From Selenomonadaceae bacterium UBA2897 (GTDB lineage: Bacteria; Bacillota; Negativicutes; Selenomonadales; Selenomonadaceae), in NCBI GenBank assembly GCA_002350105.1, contig DEDT01000054.1:30475-94474 (forward strand): 64,000 nt of DNA, in the 5' to 3' direction. A program made the position numbers and the translations under genes. The notes under the pieces are model-generated. The model saw only the letters and a list, made by a program, of their open reading frames with translations, had not been told where the DNA came from and made no database searches. This document shows positions 1 to 7,058 of the stretch, piece after piece (position 1 is the stretch's first letter; the number at the start of each line of letters is the position of its first letter).

Positions 1-692
1 CGCGGCTGGGAGAAAATCTGCTCTGGCGGCCCCTCCTCGATCACACGGCCGCCCTCCATGAAGACAACGTGATGGGATACCTCCCGGGCAAACGCCATCT
101 CATGTGTCACGATAATCATCGCAATGCCACGCCGCGCCACCTCGCGGATGACGTTCAGAACCTCCCCCACGAGCTCCGGATCCAGGGCAGAGGTCGGCTC
201 ATCGAGAAAAATGACCTCCGGATCCAGCACGACGGCCCGGGCAATGCCGATGCGCTGCTGCTGGCCGCCGGAGAGGCGGCTGGGATATTCGCCGGCCTTG
301 TCCAGCAGGCCGACCCAGGCCAGCGCTTCCTCGGCCTTTTTCCTCGCCTCGTCCGGAGACACACCCCGCGCCGTCACCAGCCCCTCCATCACATTCTCGC
401 GCGCCGTCTTGTTGGCAAAGAGATTATAGTTCTGAAAAACAAAGGCCGTGCGGCGGCGCATGGCGAGCACATCCCGCCGTTTGGCATGCGCGAGATCCAC
501 ATGCAGGTCATCCAGCGTCAGCTCGCCGCCATCCGCCCGCTCCAAAAAGTCGAGGCATCGCAGGAGGGTTGTCTTGCCGGAACCACTCGGCCCCAGGATG
601 CTCACCACTTCCCCGTGCCTGACCTGCAAAGATACATCCCGCAGTACTTCCTCCCGATCAAAGGATTTTCTGATATGCTTCAAGCTCAGCAT
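1..692 (-). CDS. Polar amino acid ABC transporter ATP-binding protein (partial, runs off left edge)
   Basis: This is the nucleotide-binding subunit of an importer of the GlnQ/TcyN class. The frame starts at ATG 692 after an AAGGGGG ribosome site and stays open to the window edge, so the C-terminus is missing. The translation shows a Walker A (GPSGSGKTT), a Q-loop (FVFQNYNLF), the signature SGGQQQRIGIARA, a Walker B (VIFLDEPTSALD) and a switch histidine in VTHEM. It overlaps the 3' end of the upstream permease by 35 bp, so the two are translationally linked. Cystine or another sulfur amino acid is a plausible substrate given the receptor and the neighbours, but specificity cannot be read from an ATPase. 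Confidence 0.93.
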   Translation of the reverse strand, partial: MLSLKHIRKSFDREEVLRDVSLQVRHGEVVSILGPSGSGKTTLLRCLDFLERADGGELTLDDLHVDLAHAKRRDVLAMRRRTAFVFQNYNLFANKTARENVMEGLVTARGVSPDEARKKAEEALAWVGLLDKAGEYPSRLSGGQQQRIGIARAVVLDPEVIFLDEPTSALDPELVGEVLNVIREVARRGIAMIIVTHEMAFAREVSHHVVFMEGGRVIEEGPPEQIFSQP

Positions 693-1470
693 GTACCTGC
701 CCCCTTTTCTCCTGCTGCGCTACCGTCACCGTTCTTCTGCGCCGAACCCGCGCACATACCTGCCAAAACCAGCTGCTCTGCCGCGCCTCCGGGCGAATCT
801 CCCATTGGCCAATCAGTTGTTCCGCCGCCGTCGCCAACGCCCAGTAGATGAGGCCGGCTGCCACATAGCTCTCCAAAAAACTATACGTCCTGGCTGCCGG
901 TATTGACGCGCCCGTCAGCACCTCCGCCACGCCGATGGCAATGACGACGGAGGAATTCTTGATGTTGCCAACCACATGGTTCATGAGCATGGGCACCGCC
1001 ACCGGCACGAGCTGCGGCACGATGATACGCCGCAGTGCCTGGAGTTCTGTCAGGCCGCACGCCAGAGCTGCCTCCCGCTGCCCCGCTGGCACGGAGTAAA
1101 AGGCTCCGCGGAACGACTCCTCCATCAGTGTCACCTCCTGCAGCGCTAGGGCAAAAATACCGACCCAAATGATATCCACCTCTGCCACCGTCGTCGCGAC
1201 ACCGAAAAAAGCTGCCACGTCATTGAAAAGTGACATGAAGAGCAGGTTGTATATGACCAGTGCCACCACGATGGGCACGCCCTGATAGATGCTGACCCCG
1301 AGCGCCGTCAGCCGCCCCAGGACGGGTACGCGATAGACGCGAAACGCCGCGAGGACCAGCCCGCCCAAAAGCCCGAGCGCGAGCGGCAGACTGACCAAAA
1401 GCAGCGTGCGTGGCAGATAGGCAAGCCCCGATACGAGGCTTGCGAGGAAATAATCCAGATGAAACGCCAT
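658..1470 (-). CDS. Polar amino acid ABC transporter permease 2
   Basis: A 270-residue inner-membrane permease of the HisM/GlnP/TcyM family. It has several hydrophobic segments and the cytoplasmic EAA-type loop (QREAALACGLTELQALRRI) that contacts the ATPase. I chose ATG 1470 because a GGAGGG site lies just upstream; an earlier in-frame ATG in the tail of the preceding permease is less well placed. The C-terminal ~35 residues are basic and polar and extend past the usual end of the family into the ATPase start. With the first permease it should form the heterodimeric pore of the importer. Confidence 0.9.
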   Translation of the reverse strand: MAFHLDYFLASLVSGLAYLPRTLLLVSLPLALGLLGGLVLAAFRVYRVPVLGRLTALGVSIYQGVPIVVALVIYNLLFMSLFNDVAAFFGVATTVAEVDIIWVGIFALALQEVTLMEESFRGAFYSVPAGQREAALACGLTELQALRRIIVPQLVPVAVPMLMNHVVGNIKNSSVVIAIGVAEVLTGASIPAARTYSFLESYVAAGLIYWALATAAEQLIGQWEIRPEARQSSWFWQVCARVRRRRTVTVAQQEKRGQVHAELEAYQKIL

Positions 1471-1483
1471 CGTCAATCCCTCC

Positions 1484-2170
1484 TCAGCGGCCATAGGCCA
1501 GGCGCCGGTCCAGATAATTGAAGCCCACGCGCAGGCCCAGGCTGCACACGATGAACAGCAAGGCGACGAAAAGGTATCCTTCCAGCGCATGGTGAGTACT
1601 GGCCCCCAAGGCCTGCGCACGCCCCATGATATCGATGACGCCGACCAAAAAGGCCAACGAGGTGCCGTGGAAGAGCGCGATAAAGTCCGCGCCAAAGCCC
1701 GGCAGGGCAATGCGCCAGGCCTGTGGCAGGACGATGCGCCGGTAGGCCTGCCACCGCGTCAGCCCCACGGCATAGGCCGCCTCCAGCTGCCCCGCCGGCA
1801 CGGCCAGGATAGCACTGCGAAAGATCTCGGAAAGGAACGCCGTCTCGTTGAGGGCAAAGGCCGCATAGACGAAAACCATCTTATCCCAGCGCACCGCCTC
1901 CTGCACGCCCACGGCCGCCAGCACCAGCGGCAACCCATAAAAGATAATGAGCAGCTGCACGAGCATGGGTGTACCGCGCATGAAGGAGACATAGATGTGC
2001 AATATCGGTTCCAGCCAGGCCAGGTGGCGCAGCCGCAGGCAGGCCAGTACAATGCCTAGCACGAGGCCCACGCCGATGCCCCAAAACACGATTTTGACCG
2101 TCACCAGGAAATACGGCAGCAGCAGCGGTACATCCGCCCAAAAACGCTGCCAGCTAAAGAGCGCCTCCAT
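1484..2170 (-). CDS. Polar amino acid ABC transporter permease 1
   Basis: A 228-residue permease of the HisQ/TcyL class, close to the family's usual length. Hydrophobic segments alternate with an EAA loop (GQLEAAYAVGLTRWQAYRRI) that binds the ATPase. It lies between the receptor lipoprotein and the second permease with gaps of under 15 bp, so the four transporter genes form one unit. The order receptor, permease, permease, ATPase is like the ytmJKLMN (tcy) cystine systems of Bacillus. The assignment to cystine is inference. Confidence 0.9.
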   Translation of the reverse strand: MEALFSWQRFWADVPLLLPYFLVTVKIVFWGIGVGLVLGIVLACLRLRHLAWLEPILHIYVSFMRGTPMLVQLLIIFYGLPLVLAAVGVQEAVRWDKMVFVYAAFALNETAFLSEIFRSAILAVPAGQLEAAYAVGLTRWQAYRRIVLPQAWRIALPGFGADFIALFHGTSLAFLVGVIDIMGRAQALGASTHHALEGYLFVALLFIVCSLGLRVGFNYLDRRLAYGR

Positions 2171-2176
2171 CCGTCA

Positions 2177-3016
2177 TCACTCCCTCTCGGTATAATCGTC
2201 CCCCAGTACCTCGCGGGAGATCTCAGCCAGGCGTCCGGATTCCTTGAGCTGTTTCAAGGCGCCATCCACGGCCTCCTGCAGTTCCGGCTCGTCCTTGCGG
2301 AAAACAAAATATGTACGCGACGTCGCAATCGGGTCGCCGACCTGTTTGACGATGTCCTTGCCGTTGCCGAACTCCTTATTCAGCTTGCCGGCATCGCGTT
2401 TGGTTTTGATAATCGCCACCCAGGCGCCACTCTGCAGCCCCGCGTAAAGTTCCTCATTCGTCGGGCTCTTGCCGTAGACCAGCTCGATGGGATGGTCGGC
2501 ATGCTGCTCGTTGTACTTTTCCAGCAGATAGGCCGAGTTACTGCCTGTAGAGACACTCACGCGTTTCCCCTGCAAGTCATCCAAGCCATGGATATCGTTG
2601 TTATCCGCCGACACCGTGAGATACGTCGTGTACGTCGTATAGCTTTCGTTGCCAAATAAATATTTTTTCTGGCGCTCCTCATTCACCTCATACTGATGTG
2701 CGCCGATATCGACCTTGCCGGATTCGAGCGCCATCAGAACATTGGCAAAGTCAAAGGTCTGATACTCGAACGCATACTGCGGTAGCAATTCATCCACAGC
2801 CTTGAGTACCTCATACTCGTAGCCGGTCAGATGCCCCTCCTGGTCCAGATAGCAGTAGGGCTCATACGCATGTCCCGTGCCGATGATAATCTTCTTTGCC
2901 CCGGCGTCACCGGACTGCCCGCTGGAGCCGCAGCCGACCAGCAGCACACTGCCAGCCAGCAGTAACGTTGCTGCCAACCCAAAATACCTGGACTTTTGCT
3001 GAATAAAATCAAACAT
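2177..3016 (-). CDS. Amino acid ABC transporter receptor lipoprotein
   Basis: A 279-residue solute-binding protein. The N-terminus has a basic stretch, a hydrophobic segment and a lipobox LVGC with the lipidated cysteine near residue 29, so it should be anchored on the outer face of the inner membrane. The rest is a type 2 periplasmic-binding fold: GYEYEVLKAVDELLP and VDIGAHQYEVNEERQKKYLF match the SBP_bac_3 family, and the second motif resembles TcyJ/TcyK cystine receptors. The ribosome site is GGGAGCGG before the ATG. It starts 18 bp after the nifH-like stop, which puts the transporter and nitrogenase-like genes in one probable transcript. Confidence 0.9.
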   Translation of the reverse strand: MFDFIQQKSRYFGLAATLLLAGSVLLVGCGSSGQSGDAGAKKIIIGTGHAYEPYCYLDQEGHLTGYEYEVLKAVDELLPQYAFEYQTFDFANVLMALESGKVDIGAHQYEVNEERQKKYLFGNESYTTYTTYLTVSADNNDIHGLDDLQGKRVSVSTGSNSAYLLEKYNEQHADHPIELVYGKSPTNEELYAGLQSGAWVAIIKTKRDAGKLNKEFGNGKDIVKQVGDPIATSRTYFVFRKDEPELQEAVDGALKQLKESGRLAEISREVLGDDYTERE

Positions 3017-3034
3017 AAAACCGCTCCCTTGCTT

Positions 3035-3892
3035 TTATATACGATAGTCATCCTCGACGTTATCCATCAGGCCGTACTCCATGAGGATTTCCTCCAGACG
3101 CTCCTGCGTCATCGGTGTCGGGATGACGAAATCCTCGTTATCCTCAATCTCCTGCGCGAGCTCGCGGTACTCCTGCGCCTGATGGGCTTCCGGCTTGTAC
3201 TGGATGACCGTCTGCCGCCGGATTTCGGCGTGTTGCACGATGTTGTCACGCGGCACGAAATGGATGAGCTTCGTACCTAGTTCCTTCGCAAAGGCCCGCA
3301 GAAGCTCGATCTCGCGGTCCACGTTGCGGCTGTTGCAGATGATACCGCCCAGGCGCACACCGCCTTTTTTCGCATAGCGCTGGATGCCCTTGGAGATATT
3401 GTTGGCCGCGTAGAGGGACATCATCTCGCCGCTCGCTACGATATAGATTTCCTTGGCCTTGCCCTCGCGGATCGGCATGGCGAAACCGCCGCAGACGACA
3501 TCGCCGAGGACATCGTAAAACACGTAGTCCAAATCATCCGTGTAGGCACCGAGGCGTTCCAGCAGGCCTATGGACGTGATGATGCCACGGCCTGCGCAGC
3601 CCACCCCCGGCTCCGGTCCGCCGGACTCCACGCAGAGCGTACCGCGGTAGCCTTTTTTCACGATGCGGTCCAGCTCGATGTTCTCGCCCTCCTCCCGCAG
3701 GGTATCCAGCACGGTCTTCTGGGCAAGCCCGCCTAAAAGCAAGCGCGTAGAATCGGCCTTCGGGTCGCAGCCGACGACCATCACATGTTTGCCCAGCTCC
3801 GTCAGCCCCGCCGTGAGATTCTGTGTCGTCGTGGACTTGCCGATGCCGCCTTTGCCATAAATGGCGATTTGACGCAACGATTTCTTTGCCAT
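3035..3892 (-). CDS. Nitrogenase iron protein-like ATPase (NifH/NflH family)
   Basis: A 285-residue member of the NifH family, which donates electrons from a dimer-bridging [4Fe-4S] cluster to a catalytic partner with ATP hydrolysis. The P-loop GKGGIGKSTTTQN lies near residue 11. Both cluster cysteines are present, in GCAGRGIIT and in DVLGDVVCGGFAMP, and the arginine that DraT modifies in true NifH is kept in CAGRG. ATG 3892 was chosen because the family begins at this motif and AAGGA lies upstream; the longer frame would add 27 unlike residues. No NifD/NifK-like gene is in view; one could lie left of the window. The sequence alone does not separate NifH from the related methylthio-alkane reductase MarH or other group IV proteins. 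Confidence 0.9.
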   Translation of the reverse strand: MAKKSLRQIAIYGKGGIGKSTTTQNLTAGLTELGKHVMVVGCDPKADSTRLLLGGLAQKTVLDTLREEGENIELDRIVKKGYRGTLCVESGGPEPGVGCAGRGIITSIGLLERLGAYTDDLDYVFYDVLGDVVCGGFAMPIREGKAKEIYIVASGEMMSLYAANNISKGIQRYAKKGGVRLGGIICNSRNVDREIELLRAFAKELGTKLIHFVPRDNIVQHAEIRRQTVIQYKPEAHQAQEYRELAQEIEDNEDFVIPTPMTQERLEEILMEYGLMDNVEDDYRI

Positions 3893-3935
3893 AAAACAAT
3901 CCTTCTTTCCCAGAGCTATAATGTTCGAAATAAAT

Positions 3936-4310
3936 TCAACCCTGCCGACGGTGCAAATGCTGCCGGCGTTCATAGACGAGCACCTGCTGTACCGCCTGTG
4001 CTACAGGCATCGTATCCTCAGTCTCAAGCGGGGTAATCCCTCGTGCCCGCAGCGCAGCCGCCGCACCCCCGCCTATGGCCTCCGCCAGCACATAGCGGCA
4101 ATCCGCCAGGGCCGCTGTCACCGCCTGCATAGCCTGCGCGTCGTGGCTCCCGTGCTGACAGGGCGGAGATACAGCCCGGCGTGCCTTCAGGGCAGGCCCC
4201 TGTCCATTCTCCTCAACCTCAAAAATTGAAAACGTCTCGGCATGTCCAAAATGGCGATCGATCTGCACCCCATCACTGGAAGCTGCCGCAATCCGATATG
4301 ACATACACAT
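3936..4310 (-). CDS. NifX/NafY-type dinitrogenase cofactor-like protein
   Basis: A roughly 124-residue protein of the dinitrogenase iron-molybdenum cofactor-binding family (NifX, NifY, C-terminal NifB domain). The family pattern is visible: IAAASSDGVQIDRHFGHAETF at the N-terminus, a conserved CQHGSHD-like stretch, and a glycine-rich AEAIGGGAAAALRARGI. Family members carry cluster precursors from NifB to the apo-enzyme. The stop lies 43 bp before the nifH-like gene, and the start follows the nifB-like stop directly. ATG 4310 or 4304 are both possible after GGGAG. In many bacteria this domain is fused to NifB; here it is a separate gene. Confidence 0.82.
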   Translation of the reverse strand: MCMSYRIAAASSDGVQIDRHFGHAETFSIFEVEENGQGPALKARRAVSPPCQHGSHDAQAMQAVTAALADCRYVLAEAIGGGAAAALRARGITPLETEDTMPVAQAVQQVLVYERRQHLHRRQG

Positions 4311-4324
4311 GCATCTCCCATCGT

Positions 4325-5191
4325 TCAACCATGCGAAAAGGTTTCTTTAACGCGGAATGTATCCTGCCAGACCTGGCGACCGTATTCACTGCGCCCCGGC
4401 ACACCTACGGCATCGGCCCGGCAGTGCTGGCAGTGGCGAAACACATCGATGTATTTGCCGGCCTCAGCCCGGGCGCTTTCGATCTCGGCGCAGGTCGGCA
4501 CGGAGCACCAGGCCAGATCCGCCTGCGGGATGAGCGGGATGATGTTGTACATGCTGGCTCCCGCCTCAGCCACCGTCCTCGCGACCTCCCTGATATGGAA
4601 GCGGTTGATCTCGTTGATGAGTACGGTGTTGACCTTGACCACGATGCCGGCCGCCGCGACCTTGCGGATACCGGCCAGCTGATGGTGAATCAGGATGGCG
4701 GCCGCCTCCTCCCCTTCGTAGCGTTTCCCATGATAGATGATGCCGCGGATGATGTGCGCCTCGATGGCCGGGTCAACGGCATTCACCGTGACCGTCAGCG
4801 TATCGAGTCCCAGGTCGATGAGTGCCTGTGCTTTCTCCTCCAGCAAAAGCCCGTTTGTGCTCATGCATTTCAGCAGGTCGGGAAACCGGCTGCCAATGGC
4901 CTTGAATGTCTCAATGGCCCGGTCGGACGCCAGCGTATCGCCGGGGCCCGCGATGCCCACCACGCTGATTTCCGGGCAGAAACGGCGCGCCTTCTCCACA
5001 TAGGCGACAGCCTCCTCCGGCTCAATCACGCGGCTCGTCACCCCCGGCCGCATCTCGACATCGTTCTGCGTACGGTCACAAAAGCGGCACTCGATATTGC
5101 ACCCCGGGCAAACCGGTAAATGTATGCGCCCCCGATTCTGGCGGGCGCCAAAGCACGGGTGAAGTTCCCGCACGCGCTGAATATCCATTCT
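4325..5191 (-). CDS. NifB-like radical SAM protein (MarB/NifB family)
   Basis: A radical SAM protein related to NifB, which assembles an iron-sulfur-carbide precursor for nitrogenase-type cofactors. The SAM cluster motif CPGCNIECRFC (CxxxCxxC) is followed by EMRPGV (the ExRP element), GIAGPGD, STNG and CQHCRADAVG near the C-terminus. ATG 5191 starts MDIQRVRELHPCFG; the longer frame would begin at 5224. It lacks the C-terminal NifX-like domain, which is the next gene. Canonical NifB has an extra cysteine between the SAM motif and ExRP (YDCANE in Azotobacter-like forms); here that stretch reads DRTQNDVE without cysteine. The protein is therefore divergent, which fits a nitrogenase-like rather than a true nif pathway. 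Confidence 0.85.
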   Translation of the reverse strand, partial: RMDIQRVRELHPCFGARQNRGRIHLPVCPGCNIECRFCDRTQNDVEMRPGVTSRVIEPEEAVAYVEKARRFCPEISVVGIAGPGDTLASDRAIETFKAIGSRFPDLLKCMSTNGLLLEEKAQALIDLGLDTLTVTVNAVDPAIEAHIIRGIIYHGKRYEGEEAAAILIHHQLAGIRKVAAAGIVVKVNTVLINEINRFHIREVARTVAEAGASMYNIIPLIPQADLAWCSVPTCAEIESARAEAGKYIDVFRHCQHCRADAVGVPGRSEYGRQVWQDTFRVKETFSHG

Positions 5192-5221
5192 GCTGCCTCC
5201 TCTCTGGCTGCTGCAGCAACA

Positions 5222-5273
5222 CAAAAAGCCCGCCGCAGACGTTTCCCTTTGGATAACGTCCTGCGACAGGCTT
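5222..5273 (-). terminator. Attenuator-like hairpin between DUF2292 gene and nifB-like gene
   Basis: On the minus strand AAGCC.G.CGCAG.ACGTT pairs with AACGT.TGCG.C.GGCTT around an 11-base loop and is followed directly by a T-run (CTTTTTG). This is a long intrinsic-terminator shape. It lies after the DUF2292 gene stop (5322) and before the nifB-like start (5191), so it could end the short transcript or act as an attenuator for the nitrogenase-like genes. Confidence 0.75.
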
Positions 5274-5321
5274 CTGTATCTCAGATGACCTGCAAACAGC
5301 CACTATGCAATTGAACGAAAA

Positions 5322-5672
5322 CTAAATGCCTTCACCGTCGAGCCCCGTGAACCTTTCCTTCAGCGTACGCTCGATCTGCACCACTTCACCAGCCTTAACC
5401 ACCAAGGTCAATTGTCCATAATCAAGCCCGGCAAAAGCCATGCGGATGCGCTGCGCCAAGGCAGAGAAATCTTGCCTGGCCCTGCCCGCCTCACATTGTG
5501 TCAGCTGACAAGCCTGCACGCGAAGTTTCTCCCGGCGCTCGATTTGTATCAGGCGGTTATCCTGAGCAACTAATACGATTTGCCCATACAGGGTATGTCT
5601 CAGGATATGGAGGATATACTCCATGACTGGCTGAGGGATTTCTCCCGGCGCCAGTTGCCTGCCCGCTTGCAT
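5322..5672 (-). CDS. Tandem DUF2292 (YezD-like) small protein
   Basis: A 116-residue protein made of two copies of the short DUF2292 (YezD) unit: YGQIVLVAQDNRLIQIERREKLR near residues 28-50 and YGQLTLVVKAGEVVQIERTLKERF near residues 85-108. Single-unit YezD proteins are about 55 residues. Their function is not known, but in Firmicutes they often lie beside sulfur-assimilation genes (established context, from memory). The gene is preceded by a well-formed promoter (5730-5758) and a dyad (5699-5719). The duplication and the position at the head of a nitrogenase-like and cystine-type transporter cluster hint at a sulfur-responsive unit. Confidence 0.72.
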   Translation of the reverse strand: MQAGRQLAPGEIPQPVMEYILHILRHTLYGQIVLVAQDNRLIQIERREKLRVQACQLTQCEAGRARQDFSALAQRIRMAFAGLDYGQLTLVVKAGEVVQIERTLKERFTGLDGEGI

Positions 5673-5698
5673 TGGACTGCGCCTCCCCTCTAAGTAAA

Positions 5699-5719
5699 AA
5701 CATATCTTTAAAATATGTT
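5699..5719. promoter_or_regulatory. Candidate operator: AACATAT inverted repeat
   Basis: AACATAT and ATATGTT form a perfect 7-bp dyad with a 7-bp centre. It lies just downstream of the -10 hexamer of the promoter at 5730-5758, where a repressor would block transcription or a 5' RNA hairpin would form. The regulator is not known. Confidence 0.5.
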
Positions 5720-5729
5720 TGCAAGGTTT

Positions 5730-5758
5730 ATATTATCACCCTTTACATATATTGTCAA
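5730..5758 (-). promoter_or_regulatory. Sigma-70 promoter of DUF2292/nif-like cluster
   Basis: The minus strand reads TTGACA, a 17-bp spacer, then TAATAT. This is close to consensus and ends about 55 bp before the DUF2292 gene. The region is much richer in A+T than its neighbours. Confidence 0.75.
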
Positions 5759-5788
5759 TATGTCTTATAAATTTAATCATAAATGTTA

Positions 5789-5815
5789 CAAAAAATCCCC
5801 AGCCGAAGCTGAGGA
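5789..5815 (-). terminator. Intrinsic terminator after wecB/mnaA
   Basis: On the minus strand CCTCAGC, a TTCG tetraloop and GCTGGGG form a 7-bp stem (one G-T pair) followed by TTTTTT. It lies 30 bp past the stop of the epimerase gene and ends the wecA-wecB unit. Confidence 0.85.
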
Positions 5816-5844
5816 TGCGATTTGAGCCTATACCAGGATGCGTA

Positions 5845-7008
5845 TTATTCTGCGGTAAAGCGCGCGGGGCGCTGGCCGCTCAGGCCGTAGTGATAGAGAA
5901 TCGCCTGGATGATGCGTTCGGCAGCGTGGCCGTCGCCATACGGATTGACGGACTCGGCCATGCGGCTGTACTCCGCTGGGTCGGTGAGCAGGCGCTTCGC
6001 CTCCTCATAGACGCGCTCACAGTCCGTGCCGATGAGCTTGACCGTACCGGCCGCCACGGCCTCAGGACGCTCCGTCGTGTCGCGCAGCACAAGCACGGGC
6101 TTGCCGAGGGCCGGCGCCTCCTCCTGCACGCCACCCGAATCCGTAAGGATGAGGCTGGCCCGGTGCATGACATTCGCGAACGGCTCGTAGTCGAGCGGAT
6201 CGATGAGGTGCACCTTCGCGAGGCCACCGAGCTCTTCCTTGACCACCTGGCGTACCTTCGGGTTCTTGTGCACGGGGAAGACGACCTCAACGTCCGCGAA
6301 CTCCTCCGTGAGACGGCGCAATGCTTTGTAAACATGGCGCATGGGCTCGCCGAGGTTCTCGCGACGGTGTGTCGTCACGAGGATGATGCGCTTGTGCGTG
6401 AAGTCCACATTCTGCAGGACTTCATCCTCGAAGCCAAAGTCATCCTGTACCGTATGATGCAGCGCATCGATGACCGTATTGCCCGTCACGAAGATCTTAT
6501 CCTGTGGCACGTTCTCGGCCAGCAGGTTTTGCTCGGACGTAGCCGTCGGTGCGAAATGCAGGTCGGCGATGCGGCCGGTGAGCTGGCGGTTCATTTCCTC
6601 GGGGAACGGCGAGTATTTGTTGTGCGTGCGCAAGCCCGCCTCGACGTGCCCCACGGCCGTCTGATGATAGTAGGCTGCGAGCGCGCCCGCGAACGTCGTC
6701 GTCGTATCGCCGTGTACGAGCACGATATCCGGCTTCTCCTCGGTCAGCACTTTGTCGAGGCCGTTCATGGCCTTGCTCGTGATGTCGAAGAGCGTCTGCC
6801 CTGCCGCCATGATATCGAGGTCATAGTCCGGCTTGATGTGGAACAAATGCAGCACCTGATCGAGCATCTCGCGGTGCTGTGCTGTCACGGCCACCACGGG
6901 GATAATCGTATCCGGATGCTTCTGCAGCTCCAGCACGATTGGTGCCATCTTGATCGCCTCAGGCCGCGTACCGAACACGGTCATGACCTTGATCTTCTTC
7001 TTTTCCAT
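5845..7008 (-). CDS. wecB: UDP-N-acetylglucosamine 2-epimerase (non-hydrolysing)
   Basis: A 387-residue enzyme that interconverts UDP-GlcNAc and UDP-ManNAc for surface polysaccharides. The family signature VFGTRPEAIKMAPI is at the N-terminus. HGDTTTTFAGALAAYYH, HVEAGLRT, FPEEMNRQLTG, TGNTVIDAL, HRRENLG and TDSGGVQEEAPALGKPVLVLR follow in the usual order, and the length is normal. It is cytoplasmic. The gene follows the WecA-type transferase in one unit that ends at a clear terminator. The symbol mnaA would be equally apt. Confidence 0.95.
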   Translation of the reverse strand: MEKKKIKVMTVFGTRPEAIKMAPIVLELQKHPDTIIPVVAVTAQHREMLDQVLHLFHIKPDYDLDIMAAGQTLFDITSKAMNGLDKVLTEEKPDIVLVHGDTTTTFAGALAAYYHQTAVGHVEAGLRTHNKYSPFPEEMNRQLTGRIADLHFAPTATSEQNLLAENVPQDKIFVTGNTVIDALHHTVQDDFGFEDEVLQNVDFTHKRIILVTTHRRENLGEPMRHVYKALRRLTEEFADVEVVFPVHKNPKVRQVVKEELGGLAKVHLIDPLDYEPFANVMHRASLILTDSGGVQEEAPALGKPVLVLRDTTERPEAVAAGTVKLIGTDCERVYEEAKRLLTDPAEYSRMAESVNPYGDGHAAERIIQAILYHYGLSGQRPARFTAE

Positions 7009-7058
7009 CCAGGCTCCTCCTTGATGCGGCTGCCTGTGCAGCCTCAGGGTATCTATCT

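Noticed and set aside
3035..3892. The NifH-like protein as a ParA/MinD partition ATPase
   Set aside because: Both cluster cysteines and the NifH-specific CAGRG and DVLGDVVCGGF blocks are present, which ParA and MinD lack.
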